Assembly: GCA_963989385.1 (NCBI GenBank)
Contig: OZ022503.1
Span: 88,199,138 to 88,263,137, forward strand
Direction: 5' to 3'
From: Ctena decussata
Taxonomy: Eukaryota > Mollusca > Bivalvia > Lucinida > Lucinidae
DNA length: 64,000 bases
Below, piece by piece: positions 23,401-35,400 of the stretch. Every line of letters begins with the position of its first letter. Within the stretch, counting starts at the first letter, position 1. A program made the position numbers and the translations under genes. Below the pieces are notes generated by a model. That model was not told the origin of the DNA and ran no database searches. It worked only from the letters and a program-made list of their open reading frames with translations.

Positions 23401-26400
23401 ATATAAATTAGTTCCATTACAAATCAATCTACTTCTATAGGCCACGTATACGTGAAACTAATATAAAAAGTGCTGACGTCGCAATAACATGAATGCAACT
23501 GACGTCACATGAATAACATGAATACAATTGACGTCACTGGACGTCAAATAGACGCACACCAGTGAAACTAATGTAAAAAGTGCTGACGTCGCAATAACAT
23601 GAATGCAACTGACGTCACATGAATAACATGAATGCAACTGACGTCACTGGACGTCAAATAGACGCACACCATTGCAACCAACATCAGTGATATAAACTAT
23701 TTCCGTAATTTACAAAACTTCCTAATATACAAATACCATGCGCAGCATGGTCAGTATAAACAAAATTGGTCGACATATGCACAGCCTGATCACTGTCAAC
23801 AAAATCAAATCAGTCAACACATATAATCATACCATATCAATCAGAAGTCACAGTTTTCATTCTTAGCCAAACTATTCTAAATAAATATAATAAAATCTTA
23901 CCATTCAGGTCTAAACTCAGAATCTGGGCACACAACAATATAACGTCCTCAGTATAAGAATTAAACAGCCAGGTCTAACTTTTCAATAAAAGATAGGCGT
24001 ATAAATACTATGCGTCTCACTTTTAAATCATGGAACTCGAATCTAAGCATGCAGGTATTCACATTAAAATCATGCAACACGCTGTCCACAATCAAAAGAC
24101 TCGTGCAGGTATTCACCTTAAAATCATGCAATACGCTGTCCACGAGAGGTATTCACAAACAACCCATGCATAACGTAGCCACAATTTCCGTAAATGTTTT
24201 ATTACCACAGTTGCCCTAAAAACTGTAGCTCTACTGATTGAAAGAATTAAAATAATTTTGACGACATAGTCGACGATCGGACCCAATTCGTAACAGTGGG
24301 TACCTTGTGTGTGCAACTCCTACAGTTTTTATGCCCATTCCTTTGAAACTTCACAGGTGTTTTGATCATGGTCTGAAGATATGCATGTGGTTTGGATATA
24401 ATCCTCACATTATTTTTTTTATTATTTTTTTCACATTTTTAACTTAGCCGCTTTTCCAGCTCAAACACTAAGTGTATATTCATGTACAGTGGAGACCTAG
24501 TTTCCAAGGCGGGGGACATAAATTCGTCGAATTTTCTTGTTGAAACTGTTGGCTAAATCAGCATTTTACGAAAGCACGTATCGATATATCAAAAGCGCAG
24601 ATTACTTTTACGAAATTGCAGAAAATTTACTATCAGAAGCATGTTTCAACTGAGGGGATTTTTAATTATCCATCTTTGCCTAAATGATTACTTATATTGG
24701 GTGTTGTTAGCAGGAATGATGTACTTTTAATGTTCAAATGATTGTTTGATGTGCAGTCAATTCGCATTATCTAGCACCATTGGAATAGATAACGAGATTT
24801 TATAACACAGCTTCCTTAGCCACGTTCGTTGCCCCTGCTCACCAATCAAGGAGGAGAAAGCTTGAGCAGGATATATTTTTATCACATTTACATACTGTAG
24901 CACCTATGGTAAAAGTTACTATTCTAGTCTGTTGACAGTTGTTTGTGTCAGAAACTTTAAAATCCATGGTGAAAAGTTGCTGTATAAAATACTTCTAAAA
25001 TGTCTAAACCACCTCAAATCCTGGTGCAGTTTGACTAAAATAACGGCTTTTAAGCTGACCAACAAAGGTTTGAGAACTGGTGATACAGGTAACGAGCAAT
25101 TATCAGAGTAATTACTGGCTAGTCGACCTAAAAGCATCCGCACATAAGATACCATGATTTCCGCACTTTTGATATAAGCCTGGCTAAGTTGCAAACAGTG
25201 TAGTCCCCAATCAGGTGACCATGCTATCTAAAACTGTTGGCTGGTTGGCTGAATTAGAAAGAGTACAGTCACTGCTCAGACTTCTCCTTGGATGCAGTCA
25301 CCAATCTGGATCCACACTGTTTGCTCAGGCATGTCTGTCCCAATACTGAGGACTTTTAATGAATTTTTTCCTAGGCTTCGTAGAATAATATTCTGTGTAA
25401 GAAGTTGCCATATTTATAGACAGATCTAGATTTTTAGCTCACCAGAGCCGAAGGCTCAGGGGGAGCTTATAGGATAGGCAGTTGTCCGTCGTCATCGTAT
25501 GTCGTCTGTCGTATGTCGTCGTCGTATGACGTCGTCCGTCAACACTTTCAAACAACATCTCCTCTAAAGCCACTGGGCCGATTTGGCCAAAATTTCATCT
25601 TTAGCATCCTTGGGCTGGGGGATTGAAAGTTTATGTTTTTTATGAAAATCGGCTCTTTAGTTTGGTTGCTATAGCAACTTAGAGTTCCCATAGACTTTAA
25701 ATAGGGAAAATTGAAAAATGGCATTTACTGCCAAGCTATTGCAGATATTTTGACAAAACTTTTACAAAAACATTCTTTGAGAAGTCTTCTATCAGCCATA
25801 TGTTTTTTGACCCATTGCTCTTTTTATTGGTTGTCATGGAAACCAAAATGCATAAATTTAATGAAAAATTACTTAAAAATTATTTCCTCTGAAGCCATTG
25901 GACCGATTTTGCCCAAGTTTTATCTGTAGCATCCTTGGGCTGGGGGATTGAAAGTTTTTGTTTTTTATGAAAATTGGCTCTTTAGTTTGGTTGCTATAGC
26001 AACGTAGAGTTCCCATAGACTTTAAATAGGGAAAATTGAAAAACGGCATTTACTGCCAAGCCTTTGCAGATATTTTGACAAAACATTTACAGAAATGTTC
26101 CTTTAGAAGACTTCTATCAGCCATATGTTTTTTGGCCCATTGCTCAAATGTCATTGTTCAAAGGACATGTTTGGTATGGCAATTTATAATGGAAAAACAA
26201 AAAATGGGCTTCATTGCTAAGCAATTGCAAATAGTCTGAGCTTACTTTTTCAGAAATATTCCTTGAGTGGTTTTCTATCAGCCCTATGTTTTTTTCTGCA
26301 CACTGGTCATTTTGATCAGTTGCCATGGCAACCAAAAGGAAAAAAAAATAGTAAAAATCCTTTGAAAATGATCCTTTTTTGTTGTGACGGCAATCAAATG

Positions 26401-29400
26401 TGAACAATAGCTATGTATCAACAGACTCAGACTGAGACTTTGTAGTTGTATATTTTGTATTAGCCTGTACAATTTTAAGCTATACAGATGTGATAGCAAT
26501 TTTGAGCTAGAGATCTGGTGAGCTTTGTGGCTCGTGGGGCTCTTGTTTTATGCTTTCCGAAGGGTGAGCATATAGTTGCCGATTTGTCAGTCAGTCCATC
26601 ACACTATTGTCTGAAGCATATCTCTGAAAGTATAAGGGGGAACTAAATGAAACCTCACACACTGATAGAGGACAATGAGAGGAAGTGCAGTAAGTAATTA
26701 AGTAAGTAAGTAAGTTATTAAGTAAAGACTTTATTTAATGAGGGTAACAGTTTTTAGCACACACATAAGTAAAAGCTTATTTTTCATGAGGCCGTCAGTG
26801 CACAAGAGTTCACAAAAGTCTGTGAAAATTTACAGAACCAAGCCTGAATGATCCCAAAGGACCAGAAAATATATAATTTGTTCTAGCATGGTATACCTGC
26901 AGATTGTTTATGGTCGCCACACTATACAACACCAGCTGCAGTCAATATTTAATAAATTACTTGAGTCTGTTTATGTGCAGTAATGTAATATGGCAATACT
27001 GCCCACACCCCCCGAGCACCGACTTCACTCAGTAGAAGTAGACCTCTATGCATGTCTGAATTCTTAGATGACAGCCAGTTACGTGTTTGGATATAAATAT
27101 AGTATAATACAGGAAGTTAGCCATATGTAGTGTAATTTGTTTAATTTTGGCAATTATTAGATAGTCAGACATGAAAAATGAATGCAACAAAACTAAGAAA
27201 TACCGTTAACCTTTTCAAACTGTCCATGTGTATGTCAGTACGCCCATAGTTCATACATTTTGTTGTGCAAGATATAGAGATTAAAGGTAGCATAGTGTGT
27301 AATGGACGGACAATTGAAGCCAGGTGTGTGCAACTATGGTTACATACCGCTGAGCCACTTGAGGAACCTCGTTACGAGAATTGAAACCGAAAAGAACTTC
27401 GTGGTATTACATGTGACTGTAAAGTCCATCATATCTGAGTTTTATTCCCACTCAACATTTATTTAAGACTTTAAAACAACATTTTCCCAATGTACCAATT
27501 ACCCATAATATGATATTGGATTACTGTAATTATCCTAAGATTTGAGCTGGTTGAGCTATCTGCTAGAATTGTTAGGGTACATACAGGATAAAATTGGACT
27601 GCAACACTTTAAAACCATCAAAGTGGCATGTGCTCCCCAATGAAGACTCAGTTCAGCCTGGGCAGGTGCCCAGTCTGATCAGAGTCTTCACTGTGCTTAA
27701 AGGGTAGCCAAAGCTCCATATGCAAAGCAAAGACTCTTATCAGACTGTGAGGATGCCCAGGCTGATCTGAGTCTTCACTGGGGACACATGCCACTGTATT
27801 AGTTTTGTCATGTTGCAGCACATACGTTTGAAGACTTGTTTCAATCCATTCTGGTAATCTGCAACGGAATCACTTCTGTACATGTATTAAGTTAATTGGT
27901 AGACTCTGAAGTTCTCATATCTTTGTGTGAAAACTACCAGTCGGCCTTGTTTTGGACAGTATGTAACTGAGGTGGGGCTGTTTTTCTCTCCTGTAATTTC
28001 TGTCAAGTCCCCAATGTATCTGCAGTCATAACTGAAGTTTAGAATCTTCTTGCCATTAAACTCGCACAGATAAATACTCCCATCTGGGAGAGGGGCAATT
28101 CCACCAAAGAGATTACCCTTAGGTTCTTCATGGGTTACAGTTTTGCCATTCAGTTTCAGTTCTAAGCCTGTAATTGTATTGCAAGCACTGTCAGATATGT
28201 AGATCATTCTTCCGTCATACCTCACTGCTATAAATAGAGGATCTACAAAGTAACTATTCTGCCCAGGTTGTGTACCTATCTGTTTGAGAATTTTCCCCTC
28301 CATGTCCAGAATTTTCACATTAGCTGGTTTATCCCTGGGACAGGTGACAAAAATTTTATCTTGGTGGTAGTCTACCCCATAGAAGCTGCTGTAGCGACCT
28401 ATCTTCTTCCCTGGCTGAAAGGAGTTGTTGGCAGTAAAATACTGGAGGCGTCTTTCCTTTGGAAAACTTACAACAATTTTCTGATCCTTGGTTGAAGCCA
28501 CATCCCATGGGGCTGTTAGAAGTTTATATTGAGCTATAACTTTATAATCTGTGTCAAAGAGTTTCAAACTTTCATTATACATGTCAGCAACAACAAGTTT
28601 TCCATTTGGCAGTTCCGCTGCTCCACTTATATCACAGCCCTTGTAGCAATCTCCTTTGTGTTTAGCACTCACCTCAGTCAGAAGGGTTGCTGTTTTCAGT
28701 GGGCGCTTCTTTATCTTCAGTGTTCCCATGCTGTACATCAGAGCTGCAAGCTCATGTAGATTATTGGCACTTTTAAACTCAAACTCCAGAGGATTAACAT
28801 TTTTTAATCTGATGTCATCCAACAGACTGTTATAGTCTGGAATGTGGTCCATTGTAATTTTCTTATCCATTAAGAAACTTTTACTGTCATTGCATTTCTT
28901 AAGAGTTTTTTCAATTTCGTCATTGGTTTTCTTTATTTGATTGATTGCTTCATCACACATTTTTGTTCTTAAGTTTAGATATTGTTTCTCACTGTCATAA
29001 ACTATACTTAGTTCATTTCTTAGCCTTTCCACCACTTTGTTTAGTATTTTTATGATTTCATCATGCAGTTTTTGAAGGTCTTCTTCAAATTTGGTTTTAA
29101 GCTCATCGAGGTTGTGTTTAACTTTATCTGTTTCTCTTTTCACATGTTTAAAATTGTCAGCTATGGTTTCAAGATTCTTCATGGTCTCCAGGCATTGTTT
29201 GCTTGTTTCTTTAGAATCTAGTTCAGGAATATAAACTAGCTCTTTACATTGTCTGTGTTTGAGTGTGGCACAGATACTGCAGCACAGAAGATGGTGGTCC
29301 ACACAGATGAATCTCATTACTTCACCAGCGTGTTCATCACACGTTTCTTTCACTTCAACTTCCTCTACTTTTATAGTGGTGATCTTTTCTTTTGGCATCT

Positions 29401-32400
29401 CAGCCCTGTTTTGTATTTTGTGGTTCTTGAATAGATAAACAGCCTTGTGTTGTTGAATGCATACACTGCAGAAATGTTCATCACAGTCTTGACAATAGCC
29501 ATCCGGCTCTGTTTCTCGTCCGACTCTCCAACAAGGCCCACAGCTTACAATTTCGCTTGATTCCAGGCCAGTTTTCTGTCCCAGTTTTTCTAGGTAAGCA
29601 GCAGTAAGTTTGGGAAATTCATCATGATCAACAACTTCAGGTAGCAACTCATGAGCCTTCTTTGGGGCAAGTTCCACAATTTCAGGTAGAAACCTGACCC
29701 TGCGGGTCACTCTGTGTGTGTTGATCTTCCATGCTTTGTAGAACTTCCTGTTCAGCACCTCTTTGATGAGGTTTCTATTTGATGGCTTCATGTTTGAAGG
29801 TATAATGTTTCCTCAATAAACCAATTTTTCTGAATCAAGAGGTTTTCACAGTTGTTTCCAAACTGGTTAGAAAAAAGCACTTCCTTTACACCGCCTCATT
29901 AACAGCAAGTTTATGTTCAGTCCTGTGTCTGACTTGGGTAAGAAGTAGTTTTATCACAAAGGCATTCCAGTGATATTTTGTGTCCATCTTGTCCAATTTT
30001 GTTTATATCAGGGATTTTTTTTCCAAATCATATTCAGTATGTTTTACACAATGCCATAAGATCCCAAATATTTGTATACAAGTATATGCTGCTGTTTTCC
30101 ATGGAGCTGATTTTTTTTTGTTTTAATTGTGGTAAAAATGTCTCTTCTTTCTGTTTTACATTATGCTCTAAAATTTAACATGTTGATAATGTCTGTATTA
30201 GATTTAAAGTTTTAAATGGTTGAAAAACTCTTTTGTTTTCTTTTCTTTTCAAGACCTTTATATTCTTTATCAACCTAATTAGCCTATTATGACAGTGGTG
30301 TAATTTTTTTGTAGAGATGAAAAGTGTATTGTCTTGTTATAGGTATCAGTCATTTAAATTGTCAAAGATTTGTTAAATTAGGATATCTGGGCCAAAGTAA
30401 AATATATTATTTCACTTTTTTGGGTCACACATTGCTTTTGCTCATTCTGTATGGCTGACTTCATTTTTCCAGAAGATATGAAAGGTCTAATTGCGCTAAG
30501 TTTGAATTACAAGACATATGATACATTACTGGCTACCTTACTACAGTGTGGTTTGTATTGTCTGGTACTCTGGTATCATTCTGACTATACCATATTTCTT
30601 CTTATAAATGCTCCAGTGGTCGGGGTGGGGGTGTCATTGCAGTTCATAAGTCCTGTAATTGGCATTTTTTTAGAATCAGAAATCGGGCAATAAATGATGG
30701 TAAAAGCCAACTTTGACCACATTTTCTTACAAAAAATGAAGGGGTGTATATTGGAGAGAGGAGGGAAGAGAAACACAGTGTATTGCAGTTTTCGTATCAA
30801 GCCCCATATCAATCCAGGACTTCCATAACAGCCCTTGTGCCCTTCAAGCTGATATGGCTGAGGGAAGTTGTCGGTATGATATAAAAACTGCAGTATCATA
30901 ATCTAGCATATGTTTTACTTTTTTTTTTTTTTGAAAAGCATGTAAATAAACAGAACTGCCCATGATTAGCGAGAAGCGATTTGCTGCTTGAATATTTCCA
31001 CAGTTCCACTGAAATGCTTAAACTGGAGCTGTGCACTTCTGCACAGTTACAGGTAGTGATTTTTTTGCAGTTGGCTAAATTTCCATTTACATACAGGTAA
31101 GTTCAAAATCAATCAGGAGCCCTGGTAGCTCAGTGGATTAAGCACTGGCCTGCTAATTTAGTGATTCCTGGTTCTTGACCCGCTTGAGGCGAAAATATTT
31201 CCAACTGTAAACCACACTATGTAATCACGTGACCTAACTGTACTACGACAGATGCTGCTTTGGTAACCGTACTGCTTAATTGGGACGACTTCCGCAGAAC
31301 GGCGTTTGCACCATGTGAGTATTTTGAAGAATTCCTTCTCTAATATAGCCAGAAAGGTGAAAGTTCTTGCACAAATAATTACACCATATATGTTGTTTCT
31401 TGCAGCAGAGGTGTCATTTTGAATGGATGGAAAACAAATGAGAATATCGCAATTTATCGGGTTCGAGTTAGTCATTTACCACGATGGTTGTACGAAAAAA
31501 ATAAATTTTTACCTAGAAATACAACGAAAAAGACAGAGAAAAGTCTGCCTATGGTGCGATAGAAAGTGCATTTTACGAATTAAATAGAGTTTAGCTTGAC
31601 TAGATTAATACTCTATGAGAAAAACAGGATTTTGCGTAGGAAAAAGTGAACTGCTTCCCTAGCACGAAACAAATCCAACTGAACTGCATTTTTGGTTTCC
31701 AGGAGTCTGTTACTGCGACTACAGAATGACCAAAAGTTATTCAAATAAAACAGAATAAACTGCAAAATACCTAAAATTTACAGGTTACAGTACTAAGTAT
31801 TGCTGTAAGTGTAGTAGTATAGGGTGACATGCGATGATGCATGTGTTAGTGCATGTGTTCCTGTAAGTGTCAAAACTTGCTGGGAAAGTGGTGTTTTCCT
31901 TTTTTGTCTTGCTGATTAACATTTTAGCTTGAAATAAGGGCAAATCTGGATAGTGAAGCAACATTGTATAAAGGGTGGGGCACTGTCAAAGGGAGTAGGG
32001 GTCACTATAGAAGTCTATGGTAGAAACAATTATAGTTCACGCTGCCCTTTATGGGCATCCCTCATGTAAGGAGTAAAACTTTTCTTCATTTACACAAGTA
32101 ACAAGCGAAAATATACGTTTGCTATGGTTACGCCTACATGAAGTGACATGAAAGGGTGGGGGCTATCGATTTGTTTCAGTGCATTATAAAACAGATAAAG
32201 CAACATGTTCGTAACCAATCAGGGAAAAGATATTGCATGTATGTACATGTATATGCTCAAGGGCTACAGAGCCTATAGCACTGAGGCCCTCCCAGGGGTT
32301 TTGGGGAGAAAAGCCATTTATTTTCAGGGAGCTGGGGAGCACTTGCAATTATTTTCAGGCAGCTAGGATGCAAGCTTTGAATTTGGGGGAGCTGGGGAGC

Positions 32401-35400
32401 ACTGTCTATCAGAATGTGATTTTCTAATTTTTTTTGGCCTCTGGGGGGGGGGGGGAAGCTGTGCCCCCAGACCCCCCGCCCCACCTTTATATGAATTATT
32501 TACATCTGTTATAATACATTCCTATGTTCTAGCGATACAAAATGTCTGACTGGCATGCACCAGACACCTGCAGAAATCTTGACTGAAAAACAGGACCTCA
32601 ATATCTATTCTAAACACATTTTCTGTTATGCATGTGCAACACTAAGAAAGATAGATACTCTTGCAGAAAAATTTGCTTTTAACAATTAATAGATCATTGC
32701 ATTTTGATCCTATACATCAGCAAAAGAAAGCTGCCCTTTTCTAGCACAGTTTGTACTTTCCTCCTATAAGAATCAGATACGTACCACTTGGTTAGACTGA
32801 TTTAGAATAAGTATTTCTGTTTGTAAATCAACAGTTGCAATCAGGTCTGCTCCGTCTTAACGCAAAAGCCCACTGAAAGTCAGTAGGGGCTTCAGGTTAC
32901 CAAAGCAAGCAAAGTTCTGAACCAAGTTGTACAAGCAAAGCAACCAAAGTTCTAGACCAAGTTGCACAAGCAAAGCAACCAAAGTTCTCGACCATGTTGT
33001 ACAAGCAAAGCAACCAAAGTTCTGGACCAAGTTGCACTAGCAAAGCAAGCAAAGTTCTGAACCAAGTAGTACAAGCAAAGCAAGCAAAGTTCTGAACCAA
33101 GTTGCACAAGCAAAGCAACCAAAGTTCTAGACCAAGTTGCACAAGCAAAGCAACCAAAGTTCTCGACCAAGTTGTACAAGCAAAGCAATCAAAGTTCTGG
33201 ACCAAGTTGCACTAGCAAAGCAAGCAAAGTTCTGAACCAAGTAGTACAAGCAAAGTTCTGAACCAAGTTGCACTAGCAAAGCAAGCAAAGTTCTGAACCA
33301 AGTTGCACTAGCAAAGTAAGCAAAGTTCTGGACCAAATTGTACAAGCAAAGCAAGCAAAGTTCTGGACCAAGTTGCACTAGCAAAGGAAGCAAAATTCTG
33401 GACCTAGTTGCATAAGCAAAGCAAGCAAAGTTCTAAACCAAGTTGCACTAGCAAAGGAAGCAAAGTTCTGGACCAAGTTGCACTAGCAAAGCAAGCAAAG
33501 TTCTGAACCAAGTTGTACAAGCAAAGCAACCAAAGTTCTGGACCAAGTTGCACTAGCAAAGCAAGCAAAGTTCTGAGCCAAGTTGTACAAGCAAAGCAAG
33601 CAAAGTTCTGAACCAAGTTGCACAAGCAAAGTTCTGAACCAAGTTGCACTAGCAAAGAAGGCAAAGTTCTGAACCAAGTTGTACAAGCAAAGCAAGCAAA
33701 GTTCTGAACCAAGTTGCGCAAGCAAAGCAAGCAAACTTCTGAACCAAGTTGCACAAGCAAAGCAAGCAAAGTTCTGAACCAAGTTGTACTAGCAAAGGAA
33801 ACAAAGTTCTGAACCAAGTTAAACAAGCAAAGCAAGCAAAGTTCTGAACCAATTTGCATAAGCAAAGCAAGCACAGTTCTGAACCAATTTGCACAAGCAA
33901 AGCAAGCAAAGTTCTGGACACAGTTGCACAAGCAAAGCAAGCAAAGTTCTGGACCAAGTTGCACAAGCAAAGCAAGCAAAGTTCTGAACCAATTTGCATA
34001 AGCAAAGCAAGCACAGTTCTGGACCAAGTTGCATAAGCAAAGCAAGCAAAGTTCTGAACCAAGTTGCATAAGCAAAGCAAGCACAGTTCTGGACCAATTT
34101 GCATAAGCAAAGCAAGCACAGTTCTGGACCAATTTGCATAAGCAAAGCAAGCACAGTTCTGGACCAAGTTGCACCAAGTCTAGTAAAAGTATATTTGTAG
34201 AGGCTTATGCTATACTTGGCATTTCTATGAAGCGTTTGCTTTTCCAGCTGTATGGCAGCAGAAGTTCAAGCAGATGGCACAAAAAGCAAATTATTGATAG
34301 GGCACTTCTGAAGAAATGTTTATCTATTATTATATCCGCAATACAAAGGCTGTAAGAGCACTCAAAAATATTTTAGAGTTCCCGTTAAAGCAAATGACAA
34401 CTTTTAACTGCCATAGCAACCGAAGTAACGTAGCACTTGGCATGAATCAGAACGTATTACTCCCCCATCCCACAGATGTTACATTTTGATTACTAAGGGC
34501 CAATATATCATTTGAAAATGTTTAAAATGAACGGCGTGCTGACAGACACTGAACCACGGAACTATACTATGAGCTTAGCCTAGCAGAGCAAACAACTGGC
34601 TTAATATTTGTGCAAAAACAGTTGCAGACAAGGTGTGCTGCGAAGAGACCATTTTGTAAATTTCCTGTTAAATGAGGCCAAAACAGGCATTTAAAAGGTG
34701 TGTACTTGCTTTCACCTCTGAATATGTGATTGAGAGCCCTTTCAGTATATATAAAAAAAACACACACACAAATGTTGTAGTTTGAGTAAGGAAAACATCC
34801 GAAATTTGAAATACAGATTAACAGCAAAATCATATTGTCTAGTTTGCTGCATATGAAAATGTGCAAAACTGACACGTACATACATGTATAGTGCAGCTTG
34901 TCAACCATTTCGTACAGTAATTTAGTTAACCATGTTTAGTCTATCCCATAACCTTGTTTCCACTGTAGTCCTGTCTTCAGCTGCCCTAGTTGAGTTAGCA
35001 GTTAACTTTGAGAAAAACTAAATCCTGCAGAATTTGCATGGATAGTAAATGATATTAAAATATAGACATTCAAAAAGTGTATACTTTCTTTGGCCTCTGA
35101 TTATATTTACTTCACCGAATATCTGATAAAAGATTTATGCAATCATACATTGAACGTCGACCATTTTAGGGAGCATGCCTGAATATTTTAAGGGAGCTGA
35201 GGAGAAGCTGTATTAGTTTTAGGGATTTGGGAAGCAGGGGCAAAATAAATTTAGGGAGCAAGGCAAAACAATTACTGGGAGCTGGGGAGATTTGGGCAAT
35301 ATTTTCAGGGAGCTAGGGAGCACTGACCCCCCTGGTAGAGCCTCAACACTAATAAACATTCTTCTTCTCCACAATATAGACAGGAATATAACTCCTGTAG

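Larger units (their letters stand above)
21015..24295. mobile_element. Putative solo LTR (about 2.3 kb without its own nested insertion)
   Basis: Starts tgttacg, ends cgtaaca, flanked by gtggg on both sides (21010-21014 and 24296-24300), the TG...CA plus 5-bp duplication signature of LTR integration. Without the hAT insertion it is about 2,280 bp. I see no internal second terminal repeat and no gag or pol, which favours a solo LTR; another TIR-type element is the alternative. The right half is extremely rich in TGACGTCA, and a TATA-like sequence lies beside one of these sites. Transcription direction is unknown. Confidence 0.65.
20355..24518 (+). repeat. Element with ~192-bp tandem cores, interrupted by a later insertion
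   Basis: Inverted-type ends tgtcccctgcc (20355) and ggcgggggaca (to 24518). Core units start ggtaccttgtgtgcgcaact at 20438, 20630 and 20821, with the fourth at 24299. Removing 21015-24295 and one 5-bp duplication puts the fourth unit at 21013, restoring the 192-bp spacing. Same architecture as 536-1954. CTU2 intron 2. Confidence 0.8.

Noticed and set aside
27887..29791. Full TRIM E3 ligase call
   Set aside because: No RING C3HC4 pattern precedes the B-boxes in either paralogue, so only TRIM-like is claimed.
31117..31190. Possible tRNA gene (tagctcagtgg ... ggttcttgaccc)
   Set aside because: Arms do not pair and the B box is damaged; the same head occurs elsewhere with repeat tails, so it is a SINE.
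32899..34168. CRISPR-like array
   Set aside because: Units are contiguous with no unique spacers and the DNA is animal; it is a minisatellite.
33404..34177. Minus-strand frame of 257 codons, plus 172- and 111-codon frames overlapping it
   Set aside because: All arise from the 35-bp minisatellite, which is open in every minus frame; composition is pure repeat with no domain.
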